10,307 bases of DNA, taken from Rubripirellula sp. Lineage in GTDB: Bacteria; Planctomycetota; Planctomycetia; Pirellulales; Pirellulaceae. The stretch lies in contig JARFQX010000626.1 in assembly GCA_029287555.1 (NCBI GenBank), forward strand, positions 1 to 10,307, given 5' to 3'. Positions within the stretch are counted from its first letter, which is position 1; each line of letters begins with the position of its first letter. Below the pieces are notes generated by a model. The model was not told the DNA's origin. It worked only from the letters and a program-made list of their open reading frames with translations, and ran no database searches. Of this stretch, positions 1 to 6,107 are shown piece after piece. The position numbers and the translations under genes were made by a program.

Positions 1-18
1 GAGCACGAGCACGAGCAC
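1..18. repeat. 6-bp tandem repeat (GAGCAC x3)
   Basis: Three perfect copies of GAGCAC, followed by a partial fourth (GA), open the window. It lies in the 56 bp downstream of the barrel-protein gene that ends at 57, and it may continue beyond the window edge. No function can be assigned; it is a simple sequence repeat of the kind that varies in copy number by slippage. Confidence 0.75.
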
Positions 19-56
19 GAAGACTTCCGCACTGTTCCACAATTGCGCACGCTTAT

Positions 57-1814
57 TTAGTGCAGATAGTTCACCTGAACGATCGCTTCGTAGTCATACT
101 GTTCGTCGAGCCCTTCCCTCATCGGAACCGACATCGCTGGAGTGACGACAACGTTATCCCCAAGCACGAAATGGAAACCCGCTGTGGCGTTGAGGACATT
201 GAAGTAGCGTTGCAGGTTGGTGTAGGTCAGGCCTTCGTTGGTGACCACGTCGGATTCCTGAAGCGATCCGGTGTAATGAAGTTCGGCGTTGGCTAGCACC
301 TGGCGGAGAAACCCACGATTGCGGTTGCGATAGAGCAGGTGGTTCACGGCGAAATCGAGGTTGACGAGTGTCGAATCGTTGAACACACCAAACTTCGAAA
401 GCGAACCGCCGGACAAATTCCCGTAGATCGGATCACCATTGGCGGCCACGTCGAGTTGCATGTAGGCCTGGAAATAGGTTTTCTCCGATAGCCTCAACAG
501 CAACGCGGTGAACGGGAGCAAGTGCACCGTTCGATTCTTGATCACCAGGATCTCACGGCCGCCCCGTTTCACCCGAGTGTCGTCGGCGCTCGGAATCGTG
601 AATCCCAACCCGCCACTCCAAATGAAATGCTGATTCCGCAACAGCACGGCTTTTCCGATGAAGGCCGCATTGCCGAGTTCGAAGTCGCGAGACTCTCGGT
701 TGTCGAGGGCCTGGGTGCTGCCGTAGGTACCGGCCATGAGCAACCGGGCTTCGAGGGAAATCAAACGGTCAACCAGGACGCGTTCGAGTCCAAGGGTGTA
801 TCGGCTGACATCGCCCAAGCCGCCGTAGGCGTCGTTAAAGAAGTTGTAAGATCCGAAGCACCGGTCTCTTACTTCCGGACTGAAGTTTTCGGATAACTTG
901 ACCCGCCGAACTGACACGCCCGGGGTCGGGATGGGTCGGCCCCCTTCGTCGGGCGGGAGCAGTGTCTGAGAATAGCTGTAGGCGAGGTACCAAAGGGCAT
1001 TGTCGGTGTAGGCGCCGGGCTGCGGAGTGGTCGCCGAGCCGTCGCCGGCAACGTACACGGCCGTTCCCCCGTCAAACGTGAATCCTGGCCCGGGCGAGGT
1101 CGGCGCATCGCTCGGTGGCAGCGGTTCAGCCAGTGCGAAGGTATCGGCAAATCCGTCGCCGCCGGCCAAATCCATCCCGGTGCCGGTGGTGAACACGTCA
1201 TCCGGGACCGGGTCGCCGCCGAACTCGAAGACTAGCCGGGCATTTGGCGATCCATTGACAACCGGCAGCGTCAACACATCCCCGTTGGCGTAGCCGGAGA
1301 ACGGAACGACATCGGTCCCGACGATCGTTGATACGCCGCCTCCGAAAAGATCGCCAATCATGTTGGGTGCGGAAGAAAAACCGCCGCTTGCAGCACCGAG
1401 TCCGCCAAGGGCCGCGCCCCCGAGTGCCGGTGGTGCCGACGTCGGCGGTGGCGGTACTGGCGGTGGCGGTACCGGAGGCGCCGGCGGAAGCAGATCCTGG
1501 ATGTCGGCGTTGGGGTCGACGTTGAGGCCCTCGGGCACCGCGCCAAAGGGAGGCGAAGGAGCCGTCTCCGCTGGTGCAGGCAGCAAACCTTGCGGACCTT
1601 GCACGGGTGCGTTCGGCGCCGGCGGCACGACCGGTCCCTGGTCCTGGACTTGACGGATTGGACCATCATCCAAGTGGATCGCGACACCGCGGCGGTCGAT
1701 CGACGAGGTGCGAACTTCGGTCACCTCGCCAAGGGCCGGCATTTGAAGGAGCAATGACGCGAGCAGAACTCGTCGAGTCAACTGGGTCAATCGCTTGGGA
1801 CTCTCGATCGGCAT
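57..1814 (-). CDS. Exported proline-rich protein with probable outer-membrane beta-barrel domain
   Basis: I do not recognise a named family. The predicted protein has 585 residues. Residues 1-30 look like a signal peptide: a basic stretch with RR at 14-15, then VLLASLLLQMPALG. Residues about 50-130 are proline-rich, with VPPPP repeats near 115-124, followed by a Gly/Ala-rich stretch (131-160). Residues about 300-585 show alternating hydrophobic/polar strands with many Tyr/Phe and short turns, ending in VQVNYLH, which resembles an outer-membrane beta-barrel. A proline-rich linker before a barrel would suit a protein spanning the periplasm or cell wall. The ATG at 1814 is preferred over the in-frame ATG at 1868 because AGGAAG (1820-1825) sits 5 nt upstream and the signal peptide then starts close to the N-terminus. 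The stop is TAA. It lies downstream of the caspase-WD40 gene on the same strand, 333 bp away, so it may have its own promoter. A surface or adhesin-type protein remains possible. Confidence 0.8.
   Translation of the reverse strand: MPIESPKRLTQLTRRVLLASLLLQMPALGEVTEVRTSSIDRRGVAIHLDDGPIRQVQDQGPVVPPAPNAPVQGPQGLLPAPAETAPSPPFGAVPEGLNVDPNADIQDLLPPAPPVPPPPVPPPPTSAPPALGGAALGGLGAASGGFSSAPNMIGDLFGGGVSTIVGTDVVPFSGYANGDVLTLPVVNGSPNARLVFEFGGDPVPDDVFTTGTGMDLAGGDGFADTFALAEPLPPSDAPTSPGPGFTFDGGTAVYVAGDGSATTPQPGAYTDNALWYLAYSYSQTLLPPDEGGRPIPTPGVSVRRVKLSENFSPEVRDRCFGSYNFFNDAYGGLGDVSRYTLGLERVLVDRLISLEARLLMAGTYGSTQALDNRESRDFELGNAAFIGKAVLLRNQHFIWSGGLGFTIPSADDTRVKRGGREILVIKNRTVHLLPFTALLLRLSEKTYFQAYMQLDVAANGDPIYGNLSGGSLSKFGVFNDSTLVNLDFAVNHLLYRNRNRGFLRQVLANAELHYTGSLQESDVVTNEGLTYTNLQRYFNVLNATAGFHFVLGDNVVVTPAMSVPMREGLDEQYDYEAIVQVNYLH
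1444..1473 (-). repeat. In-frame 15-bp tandem repeat encoding VPPPP
   Basis: Two 15-bp units (1444-1458 and 1459-1473) differ only at the last base. Read on the minus strand in frame, they encode VPPPP twice in the proline-rich linker of the barrel protein. Units of a multiple of three can expand or contract without breaking the frame, so the linker length may vary between strains. Confidence 0.75.
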
Positions 1815-1819
1815 CTCGG

Positions 1820-1825
1820 CTTCCT
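1820..1825 (-). promoter_or_regulatory. Ribosome binding site for the barrel-protein gene
   Basis: AGGAAG on the minus strand, 5 nt before the ATG at 1814. The longer in-frame start at 1868 has a similar motif only at a much greater distance, so this site supports the shorter, signal-peptide-first protein. Confidence 0.6.
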
Positions 1826-2073
1826 GCCATCTGACGTGCAAAACTCTTACAACTCGGTCTTCTGTCATAATCGGAGCGTCACGACCCTTCCTGGAGTTAC
1901 AACCGATTGTTGCAGAGCATTTTCTCTAAACGGAACCTTCGATTGTGGTGAGAAGGCCGCAAGAGCGGGTTCCACGTAGCTGTTTCACGCCCGGCGGCAG
2001 TTGGATCAACGGCTCGCATGCCGTGGATCTTGGCCCGTCCGCGTGGTCCTGCCTTAACGTCCTGTCCCCAGCA

Positions 2074-2121
2074 ATTCCGGCAAGCAGCGATTCCGACAAG
2101 CAGCGATTCCGGCAAGCAGCG
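2074..2121. repeat. 16-bp tandem repeat, three copies
   Basis: The units are 2074-2089, 2090-2105 and 2106-2121, with sequence ATTCCGGCAAGCAGCG. Units 1 and 3 are identical and unit 2 has one change (G to A). It lies 27 bp beyond the stop codon of the caspase-WD40 gene, in the intergenic region. Sixteen bases is not a multiple of three, which fits non-coding sequence. There are no spacers, so it is not CRISPR. Possible roles are a protein-binding array or simple slippage expansion; nothing in the sequence decides between them. Confidence 0.85.
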
Positions 2122-2124
2122 ATC

Positions 2125-2147
2125 ACGCCAAGATGATGATTCGGCGT
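2125..2147 (-). terminator. Weak hairpin abutting the caspase-WD40 stop codon
   Basis: ACGCC (2125-2129) and GGCGT (2143-2147) form a 5-bp perfect stem with a 13-nt loop directly after the TAG stop of the minus-strand gene. There is no T-tract on the transcript side, so a classical Rho-independent terminator is not supported. It is listed only as the best candidate in this gap. Confidence 0.18.
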
Positions 2148-5100
2148 CTACTCACTGCGGACGGTGAGCGGCAACTCAAGGGTCTTGAGAAGGTAGGCAG
2201 GGCTCGCCGTCGGATGCTGGGAATGGGATTCGCGGGCACTCTCCTCGGTAACCTCTCGTCGAACAAAACGGATCACTTCATTCAGGGACACCGTCTCGAG
2301 GTCGGAGTCAATCTCCGGTGCGGCGCCCTGAAGCGCCCGCGAGAGCGCGGCGGTGAAGCGGCCCATCTGCTGTTCGCTTTGTTCCGCTGCCTCCTCGTCA
2401 CCTTCACTTGCGGTCAATGTCAAGACCACGTCGTCTTGCAGATACCGGAGCGCACTTTTGAGGTCATCGCGTCGCATCACCGGTTGCACGGCGCCGCTGT
2501 GGCAAGAGTCAAGAATCGCCAACTTGCGGCAGGGGAGCTTGGCAAGTGCCGCCAGGTCGCTGAACGCGATGCAATCGTCGTATTGGTCCTTCATCAAGTC
2601 ACCGAAGCGGGCGTCGGCGGTAACGAAATACCATTGATCCGTCCGGCGATCACGCAAACCATGTCCGCACAGGTACATGATGACCAGGTCGTCGGGTGAA
2701 ACGGTTTCAGCAAGCCGCTCGGCCGCGGTTTGGGCGAACACTTTCCAAAGCGGTCGCGTCGCATCCGCATCCACCAACCGATCGGTTGTCGTGCGATAGA
2801 TATCGGTGGATCGCTTCTGGAATAGATCGACGATGTCACCGGCCGACTTGGCTGCAAAGTCCAGTGATTGAATCTGCGGGTCACGGTACTGGCTGACACC
2901 GATCGCGATCACGTGAAGTCTCGGTTTCGCCGATCGCTTGGCATCTGGTTCGTGATCCAGACTGACCAGGATTCTTTCGACCGCTTCGGATTCCGTTGCT
3001 GCGAGGATCTCGAGTTGCAGCAGCGGATCGCGGGGCAGCCTGAAGTACCAGCGGAAACCAGAAACATTCGCGTTGTCCTCGGACAGGCTGGGGATCGACT
3101 CCACACTGACCGCCGGCACGCCACTGACGAATGCCTTGGGGGGAACCAGGCTTGCTCCCTGCGGAACCTCGATATCCGCTTCGACGACCAGCGTGTCTCC
3201 GCGGACGGTGTCACCATCGGTCGGTGATCTCAGGCGAACCACCGGTTTACTTTCAATTTGGTTCACGATCGCGCCTTCGGCCGGAGGAGGACCGATCTGC
3301 GAGATCGTTTCTCGCATTGCAGAGGTCAAGCTCCCGGCGGCGAGGAGCCTTCGCATGACATCGGGACGCTCCAATGCTTTGCGAAACTGGGCGGCTCGAA
3401 AGTAATCCACCGGCTGATCGATCGAGTGGTTGATTTGCCAACCGAACCGCTGGTGACCGTTGAACGAGGCATCGTAGTATCCCGCTGGAGTCCAGCATGC
3501 CCATTCGCGTTCCTCGTCCACATACAACGTGGCCAGCGGTCGCCACGCGGCATAGCTTTGGAAGACAGGTCCCGGTCTGCCCAAACGCTCGAATTTCAGC
3601 TGCGGCATGATGTCAAAGGGCAAATCACCTAATCGCTTTTGCATCTGGATGGGATCCGAATCGGCAAAACTCTTGGCGTTGTAATCGGTCCATTCGAGGA
3701 GCACCAACCGATCGCCTCCGCGTACACCGCGAAAGTAGAGGGGACCATCTTCGCGCACACCGGTCGCGATCAAGCTTCCACCTTCGATCACGAAATCGGC
3801 TCCCCAGCGGTTGACCGTTGGCGTCGCGCTGAACAGGTCCTGCAGGTTCCAAATCGAAACGGTTGAATCGCTCGAACCGCTGACGAGGTAATTACCGTCA
3901 GGCGACACCGAGAGCGAATTGACTTGGCCGGAGTGACCTCGGAATTGACGGATCAATTCGGGCGGATCGGATTCATTTGCCCGGTAGACATAGAGGTTGT
4001 TTCTTTGGTTGGTTCCCACCGCAACGGCGCCGGTTGCCGGCCGCTCACCCGGATCCTCCGCCCCGGTCGATCCGCTGGGAACGGTGCAGATCGTTGTCGG
4101 CACCCCGTGGCGATCAAAAAACAGCGGCAACAGTCCACGCGGCTGCCCGTCTTGGAACAACCGGTATTTGCCATCGACGAAGCCAATCTGCCAGCGAGCA
4201 TCGGTCCGTTGAGGTTGGAGATAATCGCTCTCGTCGATGGGGCCTCGCCCAAGCAGCTTGCTCGCGGAGAAATCAAAGACCGCGTCGAATCTGGCCTGGC
4301 CATCTTCGCTGGGAGTCCACCCGATCGCGACCTGATAGCTCCCCGGCTTTTCGGCAAACGCGACCCGGCGGATCGGCCTGGCGGGAACCGTCAAACGCTT
4401 GGGATCTTGCAAGCGACCTTGTGCATCGTACGGATAGATTTCAGTGTCGCTGCCTTGGCTGACGATCGCTTCACCGTTTTCATCATCCAGTGCGACGGCA
4501 CGGACGTGACGTTGCACGATCCGTTCCGACAGCAGCCGGGGCTCGGCCCCTTCGATATCCCAAAGCTGTAATCGAGGTGGTCGGTTCGTTCGGCCTTCCG
4601 TTCCGACGATCAGCCGTTTCCCTTCCGAGTCGAGATCGAGACAGATGGGCGGCGAGGTCGGCTTGAAGCTCTTGAAAGCAGCGATCGTCCGGTCCTCTTT
4701 GAAGAACCAAACTCCCACCGTGCCGCCTGTCGAATCGCCCTTATCACAAGATGCAAGCACGCTGCCATCATCCGTTGCCGAAAGACAGCGGACGTGTGTC
4801 GCGTGCTCTCGATTCGTCAACAAGACCGATTGGTCGGGGCTTTGCAAATCGATCACATGCAGTTGCCAGTTGACCAGACGCGGCGGGTTCGTCTTGGCAG
4901 TGAGTCCGACGTACTCGGGTACGACAATGTGGTTCGGGCCCAGAAAGGTGACGGCAACAAACACCCGACGCTCTCCCACCTGCATTGCGGCAGCGGTTTC
5001 TTCGCCGTAGTGCTTTGCGTCCACAGGCACCCAAGTCTGTGGACGCCAAAGCCCCGTGGTCGAATTGGGAGCCCAGATGATCATTCGGCCTTCAAGATCG

Positions 5101-5873
5101 ATCGAAGCCAATTGCGGAGTCGGACCCGGAGACCAGGCTAACGCGGCAACGACTTGACGATGTCCCTCTTGCGCGTCGAAGAGCGCCCTTTGCAATTCGC
5201 CACTTGCCGCGTCCACCATTCGGATTTCGCCGAGATACCCAAATGCGCCGTGACCCGCAAAAGCAAGAAGGTCCCCGTTGAGCCTCGCCGCATAGACTCT
5301 GCCACGCGGGCCTCGTGTCACGGGCCACCGAATGGTCCGGCGGTGCAACCAACCCGTCGGACTGATCTCGCTGCGACGCCACACATGAACCTCTTTGTCC
5401 TCTCCGGCCGTGACCAAGGTTCGTCCACCGTCGCTGATGTCGAGCGCGAGAATCGTTCCGGTGTGGCCATCCAAGGCAAACCGCAGGATCGGCGGTGAGC
5501 CAAACGGATTGGGAAGGGCGTCCGGATCGTCCGCCGCAACGAACGGCTGAGACGGTCCCGCCAATTCATTCTCCCCGGGAAGTGACGCCGATGCGCTCTG
5601 GCTTCCCGGTAATTCGTGCTCGCCGGGAAGGTCGGCCGGTTGCCTGCCCTGCCCGGGAATCACTGTTTCGTCGGGCAGCCTCGGTGGTTCCTGGGCGATC
5701 ACCGAGAACGGTTCGAGCAAAACGAAAACCGATGCCACCACTAGCAGCCATGGCTTAAGCTGGGGGCGACAGCTCTTGCGCGGTGACCGGCTGACCTGCG
5801 AGTCGGAATGACCATCGAAGCCCAACGGCATTTCCTCGCCATCGACTCGACATCCCGGACGAACTGTCAACAT
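2148..5873 (-). CDS. Exported WD40-repeat / caspase-family (peptidase C14) fusion protein
   Basis: The predicted protein has 1241 residues. Residues 41-60 form a hydrophobic signal segment after a basic n-region, with likely cleavage near A60. Residues 61-125 are a Pro/Gly-rich linker with a repeated LPGE(H/N)EL motif. WD40-like blades follow, clearest at 136-166 (GHTGT...VHVW), 237-268 and 646-676 (GHSGQ...VSIW), with degenerate ones between. Residues 790-812 (WACWTPAGYYDAS) match a segment I recall from other bacterial WD40-caspase proteins. An Ig-like stretch lies at about 876-975. The caspase domain spans about 984-1235, with catalytic His1071 in YLCGHG and Cys1124 in LDSCHSG, so it appears active. 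WD40 repeats usually bind proteins and the C14 domain cleaves after specific residues; the targets are unknown. The start at 5873 has GAAGG 6 nt upstream; the ATG at 5831 would give a shorter n-region and is the main alternative. The gene is divergent from the exported VWA gene. Confidence 0.92.
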   Translation of the reverse strand: MLTVRPGCRVDGEEMPLGFDGHSDSQVSRSPRKSCRPQLKPWLLVVASVFVLLEPFSVIAQEPPRLPDETVIPGQGRQPADLPGEHELPGSQSASASLPGENELAGPSQPFVAADDPDALPNPFGSPPILRFALDGHTGTILALDISDGGRTLVTAGEDKEVHVWRRSEISPTGWLHRRTIRWPVTRGPRGRVYAARLNGDLLAFAGHGAFGYLGEIRMVDAASGELQRALFDAQEGHRQVVAALAWSPGPTPQLASIDLEGRMIIWAPNSTTGLWRPQTWVPVDAKHYGEETAAAMQVGERRVFVAVTFLGPNHIVVPEYVGLTAKTNPPRLVNWQLHVIDLQSPDQSVLLTNREHATHVRCLSATDDGSVLASCDKGDSTGGTVGVWFFKEDRTIAAFKSFKPTSPPICLDLDSEGKRLIVGTEGRTNRPPRLQLWDIEGAEPRLLSERIVQRHVRAVALDDENGEAIVSQGSDTEIYPYDAQGRLQDPKRLTVPARPIRRVAFAEKPGSYQVAIGWTPSEDGQARFDAVFDFSASKLLGRGPIDESDYLQPQRTDARWQIGFVDGKYRLFQDGQPRGLLPLFFDRHGVPTTICTVPSGSTGAEDPGERPATGAVAVGTNQRNNLYVYRANESDPPELIRQFRGHSGQVNSLSVSPDGNYLVSGSSDSTVSIWNLQDLFSATPTVNRWGADFVIEGGSLIATGVREDGPLYFRGVRGGDRLVLLEWTDYNAKSFADSDPIQMQKRLGDLPFDIMPQLKFERLGRPGPVFQSYAAWRPLATLYVDEEREWACWTPAGYYDASFNGHQRFGWQINHSIDQPVDYFRAAQFRKALERPDVMRRLLAAGSLTSAMRETISQIGPPPAEGAIVNQIESKPVVRLRSPTDGDTVRGDTLVVEADIEVPQGASLVPPKAFVSGVPAVSVESIPSLSEDNANVSGFRWYFRLPRDPLLQLEILAATESEAVERILVSLDHEPDAKRSAKPRLHVIAIGVSQYRDPQIQSLDFAAKSAGDIVDLFQKRSTDIYRTTTDRLVDADATRPLWKVFAQTAAERLAETVSPDDLVIMYLCGHGLRDRRTDQWYFVTADARFGDLMKDQYDDCIAFSDLAALAKLPCRKLAILDSCHSGAVQPVMRRDDLKSALRYLQDDVVLTLTASEGDEEAAEQSEQQMGRFTAALSRALQGAAPEIDSDLETVSLNEVIRFVRREVTEESARESHSQHPTASPAYLLKTLELPLTVRSE
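5563..5630 (-). repeat. Diverged 20-bp direct repeat in the WD40-caspase linker
   Basis: The segments 5563-5582 and 5611-5630 match at 17 of 20 bases and lie 48 bp apart, a multiple of three. They encode LPGEHEL and LPGENEL at residues 82-88 and 98-104, just after the signal peptide. This suggests an old in-frame duplication of a 16-residue linker unit. Confidence 0.65.
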
Positions 5874-5879
5874 CTTGAG

Positions 5880-5884
5880 CCTTC
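5880..5884 (-). promoter_or_regulatory. Ribosome binding site for the WD40-caspase gene
   Basis: GAAGG on the minus strand, 6 nt before the ATG at 5873. The alternative ATG at 5831 has a GAGG only 2 nt upstream, which is too close for good initiation. This favours the longer N-terminus. Confidence 0.5.
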
Positions 5885-5936
5885 GTATGGTCTTGGTATG
5901 GATGGTGCGATCTCGAATCGTGCGATAGTCGCCGGT

Positions 5937-6020
5937 CGGCGATCCGTCACAGTTGATCCTTCATAGTTGATCCCTCATAGTTGATCCCTCATAGCTGATC
6001 CCTCATAGCTGATCCCTCAT
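5937..6020. repeat. 14-bp tandem repeat array in the divergent intergenic region
   Basis: Five head-to-tail 14-bp units run from 5951 to 6020, with consensus AG(T/C)TGATCC(C/T)TCAT. Units 2 and 3 are identical, and units 4 and 5 are identical. A degenerate sixth unit (5937-5950) precedes them. The array fills much of the space between the divergent caspase-WD40 and VWA genes. It has no spacers, so it is not CRISPR. Its position would allow it to act as an array of binding sites affecting both promoters, but slippage expansion alone could also explain it. Confidence 0.9.
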
Positions 6021-6037
6021 CGGCTACGGCAATTACT

Positions 6038-6052
6038 ATGGTATCCTACCAT
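6038..6052. promoter_or_regulatory. 15-bp palindrome upstream of the VWA gene
   Basis: ATGGTA (6038-6043) and TACCAT (6047-6052) are perfect inverted arms around a 3-bp centre (TCC). The palindrome is 55 bp before the preferred VWA start at 6108 and overlaps the less likely ATG at 6051. The geometry suits a dimeric regulator site, but no regulator gene is nearby and the match could be chance. Confidence 0.3.
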
Positions 6053-6095
6053 GGTTGCTTGGCTGCTTCTTTGCTCAGCCGCTTTCTTTCCTCGC

Positions 6096-6099
6096 GAGG
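6096..6099 (+). promoter_or_regulatory. Ribosome binding site for the VWA gene
   Basis: GAGG, 8 nt before the ATG at 6108. The earlier in-frame ATG at 6051 has no purine-rich site at a proper distance, so this site decides the start and puts the signal peptide at the N-terminus. Confidence 0.55.
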
Positions 6100-6107
6100 C
6101 CGATCCC

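Larger units (their letters stand above)
1815..2147. other. Intergenic region between the caspase-WD40 and barrel-protein genes
   Basis: This 333-bp stretch separates two genes on the minus strand. It holds a 16-bp triple tandem repeat (2074-2121) and a weak hairpin beside the upstream stop codon (2125-2147). Next to the barrel gene it holds the ribosome-binding sequence AGGAAG (1820-1825) that decides that gene's start. Short open frames on both strands lack convincing start signals or recognisable products. I see no tRNA, small RNA or clear promoter consensus; its length allows an independent promoter for the barrel gene. Confidence 0.6.

Noticed and set aside
1754..1781. Twin-arginine export signal in the barrel protein
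   Set aside because: The RR at residues 14-15 (LTRRVLLAS) only loosely fits the Tat consensus, and an outer-membrane barrel is expected to use the Sec route.
2009..2024. Inverted repeat ACGGC/GCCGT in the 1815-2147 gap
   Set aside because: Five-base arms are too short to stand out in GC-rich DNA and no T-tract follows.
2133..2699. Plus-strand open frame (188 codons) opposite the caspase domain
   Set aside because: It is antisense to the catalytic region of the caspase domain and shows no domain of its own.
3924..4571. Long plus-strand open frame (215 codons) inside the caspase-WD40 gene
   Set aside because: It lies wholly antisense to a well-supported gene with clear domains, and its translation has no recognisable motif.
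5905..5926. 7-bp direct repeat (GTGCGAT at 5905-5911 and 5920-5926) upstream of the caspase-WD40 gene
   Set aside because: Two short copies with 15-bp periodicity may be chance; there is no further support for an operator.
5937..6020. CRISPR array
   Set aside because: The units are 14 bp and directly adjacent with no spacers, and no cas gene is present.
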